64,000 nt of DNA from an uncultured Agathobacter sp. GTDB taxonomy: Bacteria; Bacillota; Clostridia; Lachnospirales; Lachnospiraceae. Every line of letters starts with the position of its first letter. Positions within the stretch are counted from its first letter, which is position 1. The translations under genes were made by a program, and so were the position numbers. The notes below the pieces were generated by a model. That model searched no databases. It was given only the letters and a program-made list of their open reading frames with translations, and had not been told where the DNA came from. Of the stretch, positions 57,501 through 64,000 are shown piece by piece. The stretch spans positions 1 through 64,000 of the forward strand of contig CAKRCS010000003.1 of NCBI GenBank assembly GCA_934307695.1, in the 5' to 3' direction.

Positions 57501-57849
57501 CGATAAGGCGGACGCCCTGCTCCTCCAAAAATCCGCTCTCTGCAAGCTCCATACCGAGATTTAATCCTGCCTGTCCACCGAGTGTCGGGAGAATGCTGTC
57601 CGGCTTTTCCTTGCGGATGATCTCTTTTAACACATCCAGCGTAAGCGGCTCAATGTATACCTGATCTGCAATCTGCTTGTCGGTCATGATGGTCGCCGGG
57701 TTGGAATTGACGAGGCATACCTCGATGCCCTCTTCCTTCAAGGAGCGGCATGCCTGTGTTCCCGCATAGTCAAACTCCGCTGCCTGACCGATGACGATCG
57801 GGCCGGAACCAATTACTAATACTTTTTTGATGTCATAATTTCTTGGCAT
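54532..57849 (-). CDS. carB: Carbamoyl-phosphate synthase large subunit
   Basis: It makes carbamoyl phosphate from bicarbonate, ammonia (from CarA) and two ATP, for pyrimidine and arginine synthesis. The two ATP-grasp halves are intact (IGSGPIVIGQAAEFDYAGTQ, about 13-32; LGSGPIRIGQGIEFDF, near 595-610), and the C-terminal allosteric domain has TRSTAKYLQEHGVNALRVNK. The length is 1105, longer than the usual 1065-1075; an extra Ala-rich stretch (about 476-510, including AGRNNAAAKVALHAGAKRG) is placed in the oligomerisation domain. The start codon overlaps the carA stop by one base. Confidence 0.96.
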   Translation of the reverse strand: MPRNYDIKKVLVIGSGPIVIGQAAEFDYAGTQACRSLKEEGIEVCLVNSNPATIMTDKQIADQVYIEPLTLDVLKEIIRKEKPDSILPTLGGQAGLNLGMELAESGFLEEQGVRLIGTTAETIFKAEDRQAFKDTMEKIGEPVAASQVVNNVQDGIKFTNTIGYPVVLRPAFTLGGSGGGIAHNEQELIDILTNGLRLSRVGEVLVERCIAGWKEIEYEVMRDANGNCITVCNMENIDPVGVHTGDSIVVAPSQTLGDKEYQMLRSSALNIINELQITGGCNVQYALHPESFEYCVIEVNPRVSRSSALASKATGYPIAKVTAKIALGYTLDEIKNAITQKTYASFEPMLDYCVVKIPRLPFDKFLTAKRTLTTQMKATGEVMSICDNFEGALMKAIRSLEQHVDCLQSYDFSDLTLDELDKQLAVVDDRRIWVIAEALRRGISYEHIHEITKIDIWFIDKIAILVEMEARLAACNPASAGRNNAAAKVALHAGAKRGTSIFDADPANDKVTELTAGLLKEAKRIGYPDNVIARLTGHSEEQIKDMRYANGITASYKMVDTCAAEFAAETPYYYSVYGSENEAAETHPEKKVLVLGSGPIRIGQGIEFDFCSVHCTWAFAKEGWETVIVNNNPETVSTDFDIADKLYFEPLTAEDVESIVNLEKPDGAVVQFGGQTAIKLTEALMKMGVRILGTKAEDVDAAEDRELFDEILQKTEIPRAAGGTVFTAEEAKEVANRIGYPVLVRPSYVLGGQGMKIAFNDEEIDEFIGIINRIAQDHPILVDKYLQGKEIEVDAVCDGEDILIPGIMEHIERTGVHSGDSISVYPAPTISEKAKATLVEYTRRLARALHVVGLINIQFIDMDDEIYVIEVNPRSSRTVPYISKVTGIPIVDLAAKVIMGHTLRGMGYEPGLAPTADYIAIKMPVFSFEKLRGAEISLGPEMKSTGECLGIAKTFNEALYKAFIGAGISLPKHKQMIMTVKDADKPEAVGVAKRFEALGYKIYATRSTAKYLQEHGVNALRVNKISQESPNVMDLILGHKIDLVIDTPTQGNGDKTRDGFLIRRNAIETGVYCITAMDTANALARSLETADGKLTPVDIATVKNI

Positions 57850-58919
57850 TACTGTTCTCCTCCCATCATGCGGATAAACCGGTCAAAAAGATATGATGAA
57901 TCCTGCGGTCCCGGACATGCCTCCGGATGGAACTGCACGGTAAAAATGTTCTTGCCCTCATAAGCAAGTCCCTCGTTTGTGCCATCATTTACATTTACGA
58001 ACGCAGGCTTTGCGATCTTCGGATCCAAAGTGTCCGTATCCACAACATATCCGTGGTTCTGGGATGAAATATATACGCGACCGGTTGCAAGATCCTTGAC
58101 CGGATGGTTGCCGCCTCTGTGTCCGTATTTCATCTTGTGGGTATCTGCGCCTGTGGCAAGTGCCATGAGCTGATGACCGAGACAGATTGCAAAGATCGGC
58201 ACATCGCTCTCGTAGAGCTTGCGGATCTCATCGATGATCGTGCCGCAGTCCTTCGGGTCTCCCGGTCCGTTTGACAGCATGATGCCGTCCGGATTCGCTG
58301 CAAGGATCTCCTCGGCGGTCGTTCTTGCCGGGTAGATGGTGACCTCGCATCCTCTCTGGTTTAAAGACTTTGCGATATTTCTCTTTGCTCCAAGATCCAA
58401 CAGTGCGACCTTCTTTCCGTTTCCTTTCAGCACACTCTTCTCGGCGCAGGTTACCTTATCTACCACATTGCCGGTCGTATATGCTTTTAAACGGGGGAGA
58501 ATTTCTTCAAAATTGAAATTTTCATTTGTCGTGATCATACCATTCATCGTACCTTTTTCACGAAGAATCTTGGTAAGTGCCCGCGTATCGATTCCTGCGA
58601 TACCCGGAATGTCATGCTTTTTTAGGAAATCCTGAATAGAGCCCTCTGAGCGGAAATTGCTGGGCAGACGTGAAAGTTCTCTTACAATATAACCATCCGG
58701 CCACGGTCTCTGTGATTCCATATCCGGTGTAATACCATAATTGCCAATAAGCGGATACGTCATGACAACTGCCTGTCCCGCGTAGGACGGGTCTGTCAAT
58801 ACCTCCAGATATCCGGTCATTGAAGTGTTAAAGACGATCTCACTGATAACCTCTCTTGTGGAACCAATACTGGTTCCGGTGAATACATTTCCGTCTTCCA
58901 ATATCAAAAACGCTTTCAT
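57849..58919 (-). CDS. carA: Carbamoyl-phosphate synthase small subunit
   Basis: The glutaminase subunit that supplies ammonia to CarB. The 356-residue protein has the N-terminal domain (FLILEDGNVFTGTSIG) and the class I glutamine amidotransferase triad: Cys in FAICLGHQLM (about 238-247), and His-x-Glu in QFHPEACPGP near 324-333. The start at 58919 has AAGGGAG 4 bases upstream. An in-frame extension of 39 codons exists but crosses the leader. Confidence 0.96.
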   Translation of the reverse strand: MKAFLILEDGNVFTGTSIGSTREVISEIVFNTSMTGYLEVLTDPSYAGQAVVMTYPLIGNYGITPDMESQRPWPDGYIVRELSRLPSNFRSEGSIQDFLKKHDIPGIAGIDTRALTKILREKGTMNGMITTNENFNFEEILPRLKAYTTGNVVDKVTCAEKSVLKGNGKKVALLDLGAKRNIAKSLNQRGCEVTIYPARTTAEEILAANPDGIMLSNGPGDPKDCGTIIDEIRKLYESDVPIFAICLGHQLMALATGADTHKMKYGHRGGNHPVKDLATGRVYISSQNHGYVVDTDTLDPKIAKPAFVNVNDGTNEGLAYEGKNIFTVQFHPEACPGPQDSSYLFDRFIRMMGGEQ

Positions 58920-59026
58920 TTTGCTCCCTTTCCTTTCCGTATTTTCTGTCTTTTGGCAAAAAAAAAGAGGGAAACTCTTCTTCTTTGAATCGTGTTTTAC
59001 TATACAGTTATGCCTAAATTGTAAAA

Positions 59027-59055
59027 AGTTTATCATACCCCGGCATGTTTTTCAA
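59027..59055 (-). promoter_or_regulatory. carAB promoter
   Basis: On the minus strand -35 TTGAAA (59050-59055) and -10 TAAACT (59027-59032) are 17 bp apart. The leader to carA is about 100 bases and contains a small AAGAG/CTCTT hairpin followed by nine T at about 58961-58980, a possible attenuator. Confidence 0.62.
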
Positions 59056-59117
59056 CTGTTTTGAGGTGGAAAAATATGCCGAGATTTTGATAGGATTTTT
59101 CAGCTTTTTCAGTAATT

Positions 59118-59744
59118 TTATAATAAGCTCACTCCGTATATCCCAAAATAGACAACTATGACCGCAATAATCGCAAGGATGGTAAGGATGATCGTTGCTG
59201 CAAGTGCCTTTCCCGGAATTTTCTTTACCGGATACACCACATCATTTAAGGTCTTTGCCTCCACATATACAAAGCCCGGTGTCTGGTTTTGCGTGGCAGC
59301 TGTCTGCGCTGTTGCGGTGTTTTGCTGCACTGGCATCTGCCAGAAGCCGTTTTTGATAAAATAGTCCGCCGTCCATGCCGGAAGTGCACAGGCTGTCACG
59401 CGCTCCAGCCCCAAGGACTGCTTTGCAAATCTGCGCATCATGTCAAGAAGCTGTCTTGCGTATTTCTTCTTGCGGAAATACGGATACACATAGAGCATCG
59501 TGATATGTCCCTCCGGCTGCATAGCCGACATTCCGCACAGCTGTGCCGCCTCAAATATCCCCCACATATACAGTCGTCTCTGGGATACCATACCGGTCAG
59601 GTTTTCCACCGTTGTGTACGCTTCAAAAAAGCGGATCATCTGTGGATCTGTGATCGTTTGTCTCAAGTCAAATCCGAATACTCCCTGTGCAAGCTCTACC
59701 GCCTGTGGGATTTCTTCTATTTGAAGCATTCTTATCTCTGCCAT
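59118..59744 (-). CDS. GNAT-like acetyltransferase with C-terminal membrane helix
   Basis: A 208-residue protein. Residues 1 to about 130 resemble a GNAT acetyltransferase: GHITMLYVYPYFRKKKYARQ (about 79-98) is the usual acetyl-CoA binding strand-loop-helix in a slightly diverged form, followed by LERVTACALPAW. A Gln/Thr/Ala-rich linker (about 138-158) leads to a C-terminal hydrophobic helix (about 181-205) ending at the C-terminus. Such tail anchoring of a GNAT domain is uncommon. It starts 4 bases after the recD2 stop, with GGAG overlapping that stop, so it is translated with recD2. Confidence 0.75.
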   Translation of the reverse strand: MAEIRMLQIEEIPQAVELAQGVFGFDLRQTITDPQMIRFFEAYTTVENLTGMVSQRRLYMWGIFEAAQLCGMSAMQPEGHITMLYVYPYFRKKKYARQLLDMMRRFAKQSLGLERVTACALPAWTADYFIKNGFWQMPVQQNTATAQTAATQNQTPGFVYVEAKTLNDVVYPVKKIPGKALAATIILTILAIIAVIVVYFGIYGVSLL

Positions 59745-59748
59745 AGTA

Positions 59749-62028
59749 TTACTCCTTCATCAGTTGATTCTTCAGTCCGCTGTACCGTTTCTGCTCGGAA
59801 TTGTTCTCCACCATCATATCGAAGGTGTTCTCATCCCCTACAATAGTAACACACTTTTTCGCTCTTGTAACGGCTGTATACAAAAGATTTCGGTTCATGA
59901 GCATACGCGGTCCCGTCAGAAGCGGTATCACGACCGCCGGATACTCTGATCCCTGCGACTTGTGGATCGTCACCGCATACGCCAGCTCAAGCTCCTCCAG
60001 ATTCTTAAAGGAATACTCTACCATCCTGCCCTCATCAAATGAGATCGTCATGGTCTCCGCGAAATCGTTGATCTCCTCAATGATTCCGGTATCGCCGTTG
60101 AAGATTCCGGTTCCCTTGTCGATGCACAAGCCGTACTTCGTCCGGATCTCCCACTCCATCTGGTAATTGTTCTTTACCTGCATGACCTTGTCGCCCTCGC
60201 GGAACACCATACTGCCGTATTCCTTCTCGCGTTTTTTCTTATCCGGAGGGTTTAAGTACATCTGAAGAATCTGGTTTAGGCGCTCCACACCGAGAAGTCC
60301 CTTTCGCATCGGCGTCAACACCTGAATATCATACTCCCCGGCATCCACATATTTCGGAAGCTTCTGCTTGATGAGCTGCAGCGTGACATTGATGATCTTG
60401 TCCGCATCATACCGCTTCAGGAAAAAGAAGTCACGGCTCTGGTTGTCCAGAGAGATCCGCTCCCCCCGGTTGATCTTATGCGCATTTACAATAATGTCGC
60501 TGGTGCTTGCCTGACGGAAGATCTTCGTCAGCTTTACCGTGTGGAACTGGTCGGAATCAATGATGTCCTTCAATACGCTGCCCGGTCCTACGCTTGGAAG
60601 CTGGTTGGTGTCGCCTACCAGGATCAGCCTTGTTCCTGCAGCAACCGCCTTTAACAGGGCATACATGAGTGAAATATCCACCATGGACATCTCATCCACA
60701 ATGATCACATCTGTCTCCAGCGGATTTGTCTCGTTGCGCTCAAAATGGATTCCCGCACCGCCCATGCCATTTCCGGTGCTGCCGGCTCCGGCGCGTGCCG
60801 CCGCGGTCATGCCGCTTCCTGCACTCGTCTCGTCAACCATTCCGCCGGTCAGTTCAAGCATCCGGTGGATCGTGCGCGCCTCAAATCCGGTAGTCTCACT
60901 CATACGCTTCGCCGCACGCCCGGTCGGCGCCGCCAGAAAAATGTCAAGCCCCTCCGACTCAAAGTAGCGGATGATCGTATTGATGGTGGTCGTTTTTCCG
61001 GTACCCGGTCCTCCTGTTATGATAAGAAGTCCGTTCCTGACCGCTTCCTTGACAGCCTCGACCTGATGCTCATCCAGCTCCATTTTTGTCTGCTTCTCGA
61101 TCTTATGAATGCGTGCTTCGATTTCCTCATCGCCCACCTCATAGGAGATATCAAGCTGTTTTAGCATGGTTGCAGAGTTTGCTTCCATATAATAGAAGGA
61201 AGTCGCATAGATCTGCGTAATGCCATCGTTCTGCTGCATGATGATCTTGCGATCCATCGCAAGGTTCATATAGTGCGGTTCAATATTCTCCGGTTCAACC
61301 TCAAGAAGCGCACTTGCTCTCTGCGTCAATTCCTCAAGCGGAAGATAGGTGTGTCCCTCCCCGGAAGCTAATTGCAGGGTATAGAGTATGCCGCTTCGGA
61401 TACGGAAGTCGGAGTCCGTCCGGATTCCAACTCTTGTCGCGATCTCGTCCGCCGTCCGAAAGCCCACGCCATCGATATCGTCCGCAAGCCGGTATGGATT
61501 TTCTGTTAAGATGCTGTAAATCTCCAATCCGTATGTATTGTATATCTTGACCGCCAGATTCGTGTGTATCCCATATTGCTGGAGGAAGATCATCGCCTGC
61601 CGCAGATCCTTCTTCTCATTGACCTGCTCTGCGATCTCCATCGCCTTGCGCTCGCTGATTCCCTTGATCTCCGCAAGACGCTCCGGCTCCTCCTCGATAA
61701 TGCGAAAGGTATCCTCCTTAAAACGGCGCACAATGCGCGCTGCGAGTGCGATTCCGATCCCTTTGATCGCTCCGGAGCCGAGATAACGCTCGATTGCCAG
61801 CTCATCCTCCGGGGCCTTTTCCTCGTAGGAAACCACCTTAAATTGTCTACCATACGTCGGGTGATCCGTGTACTCGCCTTTTGCCTCTATGTTCTCCCCC
61901 TCGACAATGTCTGAGAAGGTTCCCACACAGGTCAGCTCTTCCTCTTCTACAATAAGGATCAGCACCGTATAGCCGTTGTCTGTATTTCTATATATGATAT
62001 GATCCACATATCCCTTAACTGTTTCCAA
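59749..62028 (-). CDS. recD2: RecD2 family ATP-dependent DNA helicase
   Basis: A 759-residue SF1B 5'-3' helicase not associated with RecBC. I see the N-terminal OB and helix-hairpin-helix region (about 80-200), Walker A GGPGTGKT (339-346), Walker B VIIVDEMSM (441-449), motif III GDTNQLPSVGPG, and the C-terminal AVTIHKSQGSEYP (motif V) and LYTAVTRAKK (motif VI). A Gly/Ala/Ser-rich insertion (about 397-428) between motifs Ia and II is unusual. It probably acts in DNA repair and replication-fork maintenance. It lies downstream of the flagellar genes after a terminator. Confidence 0.95.
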   Translation of the reverse strand: METVKGYVDHIIYRNTDNGYTVLILIVEEEELTCVGTFSDIVEGENIEAKGEYTDHPTYGRQFKVVSYEEKAPEDELAIERYLGSGAIKGIGIALAARIVRRFKEDTFRIIEEEPERLAEIKGISERKAMEIAEQVNEKKDLRQAMIFLQQYGIHTNLAVKIYNTYGLEIYSILTENPYRLADDIDGVGFRTADEIATRVGIRTDSDFRIRSGILYTLQLASGEGHTYLPLEELTQRASALLEVEPENIEPHYMNLAMDRKIIMQQNDGITQIYATSFYYMEANSATMLKQLDISYEVGDEEIEARIHKIEKQTKMELDEHQVEAVKEAVRNGLLIITGGPGTGKTTTINTIIRYFESEGLDIFLAAPTGRAAKRMSETTGFEARTIHRMLELTGGMVDETSAGSGMTAAARAGAGSTGNGMGGAGIHFERNETNPLETDVIIVDEMSMVDISLMYALLKAVAAGTRLILVGDTNQLPSVGPGSVLKDIIDSDQFHTVKLTKIFRQASTSDIIVNAHKINRGERISLDNQSRDFFFLKRYDADKIINVTLQLIKQKLPKYVDAGEYDIQVLTPMRKGLLGVERLNQILQMYLNPPDKKKREKEYGSMVFREGDKVMQVKNNYQMEWEIRTKYGLCIDKGTGIFNGDTGIIEEINDFAETMTISFDEGRMVEYSFKNLEELELAYAVTIHKSQGSEYPAVVIPLLTGPRMLMNRNLLYTAVTRAKKCVTIVGDENTFDMMVENNSEQKRYSGLKNQLMKE

Positions 62029-62050
62029 AATGTATTCCTCTTTTTATCAT

Positions 62051-62084
62051 AAAAAAGCAGGCTCACTGATCCGGAGTCTGCTTC
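62051..62084 (-). terminator. Terminator after the flagellar operon
   Basis: On the minus strand AAGCAG (62078-62083) and ACTC pair with GTGAG and CTGCTT (62055-62060), followed by TTTTAT. It lies 18 bases after the FlgJ-like stop. Confidence 0.75.
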
Positions 62085-62100
62085 TCATTCATGTACGTTC

Positions 62101-62457
62101 CTATTGAATATTGTAGTTGCGCTTCATCTGCTCGTACAACTGCTGTGTTACGCTCTCTCCCATATCATCTACCAGCTGATCCGCCACCATCTCGATAGCC
62201 TGATCCATGTACATGTCCTTATATTGTGACATTGTGGAGTCACCGTCCTCATCCTCCAAGGTAAGTGACTTCTTGGCTTCCTTAAGCATCTGCTCAACAA
62301 AGTAAGATTCAAAATCCTTGAGCACGCTCTTAAGCTCTTCCTCGCTGGATTCGGATGACAGCTTGCTTGCCGCTGAAGAAAGCGAGTTTGCCGCAGCTGA
62401 TCCTGCCTGTGTCTGTGCTGTTGAATATGATAAACTGCTCAATGATGATAAATCCAT
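62101..62457 (-). CDS. Rod-binding protein (FlgJ N-terminal type)
   Basis: A 118-residue protein with a Ser/Ala-rich N-terminus and the rod-binding domain (about 45-118: LKDFESYFVEQMLKEAKKS, YKDMYMDQAIEMVADQLVDD, and MGESVTQQLYEQM). It corresponds to the N-terminal half of enterobacterial FlgJ without the muramidase, which is common in Firmicutes. It helps assemble the flagellar rod. The start at 62457 has GGAGGA 6 bases upstream. It is downstream of two rod/hook-basal-body genes and is the last gene of the operon. Confidence 0.88.
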   Translation of the reverse strand: MDLSSLSSLSYSTAQTQAGSAAANSLSSAASKLSSESSEEELKSVLKDFESYFVEQMLKEAKKSLTLEDEDGDSTMSQYKDMYMDQAIEMVADQLVDDMGESVTQQLYEQMKRNYNIQ

Positions 62458-62487
62458 ATGTATTCCTCCGTAGATCAAACCGGGTTA

Positions 62488-63306
62488 CTATCTCTTCAGA
62501 TTGTTCGCTGTATCCAGCATGGAATCCGCTGTCGTGATTGCCTTTGAATTAAGCTCGTATGCTCTCTGCGCGATGATCATATTGACCATCTCGTCCGCAA
62601 CGGAAACATTCGAGCCTTCCATATATCCCTGATGAAGCTCACTCTGTGTCAGTCCCGGTGTCGCAACCTCAAGCATTGCCGCTCCGGAAGCCGGAGTCTG
62701 TGCAAGCAGGCTGTCTGCCATCTTCTCAAGTCCTGCCGGATTGCTGAACTGATACAGCGCCATCGTCTGGTTCATATTGACAGAGGTTCCATCGTTTGTG
62801 ACATAATAAATACTGCCATCCGGGTTGAATACAAGCTCCTCTGCGGAGATTCCATCCGGTACGGCAATGACATTCCCGGTTGTATCCAGAACCGGATATC
62901 CATCCTGACTTGCGAGGATCGTGTTGCCGTCCGCGTCCAGACTCCATGTAAAATTACCGTTTCTGGTAAAATACGTCTGTCCGTCAAGACCTCTCACCGC
63001 AAAAAATCCGTCTCCGTCAATCGCAAAATCGGTCAGGTTGCCTGTCTCTGTGAGGGAACCCTGTGTATACAAAGAAGAGGTTGCCGCCACGCGCACACCA
63101 AGTCCTGCCTGAGCGCCGATCGGCTTATTCTGTCCGTTTGCAGATGTTGTCACTGTCTGGATCTCCTGATACAGCAGCGACTTAAACTCTGTGCGCTCCG
63201 TCTTATAGCCGGTTGTATTTACATTCGCCAGATTGTTTGCAATGGTATCTACATTTGTTTGTTCTGCAGTCATACCGGTTGCCGCGGTATAAAGTGCTCT
63301 CATCAT
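62488..63306 (-). CDS. flgG: Flagellar basal-body rod protein FlgG-like
   Basis: A 272-residue rod/hook-family protein. The N-terminus MMRALYTAATGMTAEQTNVD with NNLANVNTTGYKTERTEF (about 24-41) and the C-terminus EGSNVSVADEMVNMIIAQRA and SKAITTADSMLDTANNLKR form the paired helices typical of the axial proteins. Length fits FlgG (about 260-270). The start may be either of two adjacent ATG codons (63306, 63303). It follows the upstream FlgF/G-type gene by 40 bases. Confidence 0.93.
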   Translation of the reverse strand: MMRALYTAATGMTAEQTNVDTIANNLANVNTTGYKTERTEFKSLLYQEIQTVTTSANGQNKPIGAQAGLGVRVAATSSLYTQGSLTETGNLTDFAIDGDGFFAVRGLDGQTYFTRNGNFTWSLDADGNTILASQDGYPVLDTTGNVIAVPDGISAEELVFNPDGSIYYVTNDGTSVNMNQTMALYQFSNPAGLEKMADSLLAQTPASGAAMLEVATPGLTQSELHQGYMEGSNVSVADEMVNMIIAQRAYELNSKAITTADSMLDTANNLKR

Positions 63307-63346
63307 AAGGCATCCGTCTCCTTCTTAGATGTTCCTGTCATCCGGA

Positions 63347-64000
63347 TCAGACTTTTCCGACCTGGGTTGCTGAAATGTTCAGCGTCTCATCAATGGATGT
63401 AATCACCCTCTGTCCGGCTTCATACGCCCGCTGGATCGTGATCATGTTCACCATCTCTGATACAACATTTACATTGGAGGACTCAAGTGTCCCCTGCAAT
63501 ATCGTTCCATCTGCTGCAGCAAGGTTGCCGCCGTCAAGTACGTTGTACATATTCTCTCCGTACTTTTCGATGTAATCGTAATTATCAACATTCACAAGTC
63601 CGATCGTGCCTACTACCTGCTCGTTCTGATATATATAGCCCATCTGGTCGACCGAAAAGCTTGCATTCGGATCGATCTGGATGTAATTTGCCTCTGCCGG
63701 ATCTCCGTTCAGTGCGCCTGTCGCATTGAGCACATAGTCGCCGTCCGAGGTTACAAGATACCCATTCGCATTCAAGGTAAATGAGCCATCTCTGGTAAGC
63801 TTCATGGATGTATTACCGTCTTTATCCGTATATGCGATTGCAAAGAATCCGTCTCCGCCGACCGCAAAGTCTGTGGACTTGTCCGTCACCTTGAGGCTGC
63901 CCTCTTGCCAGTCGGTATATACCTCTCCGAGATGCGCACCCATATAAATCGTTCCAAGTCTCTTATGCAGCCCGTAATCAGAGCTGTCCTTGATCTTGAT
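63347..64000 (-). CDS. Flagellar hook-basal-body protein (FlgF/FlgG family), 5' end outside window
   Basis: The C-terminal 217 residues of a rod-type protein. The middle (DWQEGSLKVTDKSTDFAVGG, then GDGFFAI) and the C-terminus ESSNVNVVSEMVNMITIQRA with VITSIDETLNISATQVGK are shared with FlgF/FlgG. The frame is open through the right edge, so the true start is beyond 64000. In Firmicutes two such genes in tandem encode the distal and proximal rod; which one this is cannot be decided here (FlgF is more likely, being upstream of the FlgG-like gene). Confidence 0.85.
   Translation of the reverse strand: MKIKDSSDYGLHKRLGTIYMGAHLGEVYTDWQEGSLKVTDKSTDFAVGGDGFFAIAYTDKDGNTSMKLTRDGSFTLNANGYLVTSDGDYVLNATGALNGDPAEANYIQIDPNASFSVDQMGYIYQNEQVVGTIGLVNVDNYDYIEKYGENMYNVLDGGNLAAADGTILQGTLESSNVNVVSEMVNMITIQRAYEAGQRVITSIDETLNISATQVGKV

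Overview
The window looks like the chromosome of a flagellated, butyrate-forming gut Lachnospiraceae, most like the Roseburia / Agathobacter rectalis group (inference). The evidence is a clustered butyryl-CoA pathway (thl-hbd-bcd-etfB-etfA), Firmicutes-style ECF S-components, YesM/YesN two-component control of a glycan locus, an FMN riboswitch, flagellar basal-body genes and Lachnospiraceae-type hypothetical proteins. Most genes lie on the minus strand.

Layout. 1-5.9 kb: a leader-like sequence that probably precedes an rRNA operon beyond the left edge, two tRNA-Ser genes, then a compact operon read leftward (YcxB-like, tsaE, tsaB, rimI, rnz, hypothetical, tsaD, ispD) holding three t6A tRNA-modification genes. 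6-12.7 kb: FMN riboswitch plus ribU, tex, uracil permease, a DUF975 protein, and overlapping divergent promoters whose rightward arm would give a leaderless DUF2752 mRNA. 12.7-34.5 kb: a glycan-utilisation locus with GH31 alpha-xylosidase, GH43, GH29 alpha-fucosidase, a YesM/YesN pair, LplB/LplC permeases, two solute-binding lipoproteins, YesL, a three-module membrane-anchored surface protein, an isomerase/DUF4867/xylulokinase set. The enzyme mix fits fucosylated xyloglucan side chains. Direct repeats of TGTSAAA with the same geometry upstream of lplB and of the GH31 gene are candidate YesN sites.

34.7-39.8 kb: CAP/SLH surface protein, coaBC, a P1-family peptidase and an ECF S-component (possibly for pantothenate). 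39.9-45.3 kb: the butyrate operon, with no crotonase gene, under a strong promoter carrying a 17/18 match to the Rex operator. 45.4-49.4 kb: a coiled-coil SleB-type hydrolase, a degenerate HD-GYP-like protein behind a long structured 5' leader, and a DUF11 surface protein. 49.4-54.5 kb: a decayed exopolysaccharide locus. It keeps a CpsB-type phosphatase, an in-frame LCP/Wzz chimera cut at its 3' end by a PD-(D/E)XK transposase relic, a possible glycosyltransferase remnant, an acyltransferase and an epimerase; a divergent XRE regulator faces two ACCTnnnAGGT palindromes in the locus promoter. 54.5-64 kb: carAB, a GNAT protein, recD2 and flagellar genes running off the right edge.

The items most worth a second look are the structured leader at 46925-47150, the repeated three-hairpin element at 12135 and 34671 (its pairing is kept by compensating and G-U changes), the LCP/Wzz fusion scar, the overlapping divergent promoters with a leaderless gene, and the YesN operator pair. 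No CRISPR array, phage or intact insertion sequence is visible.
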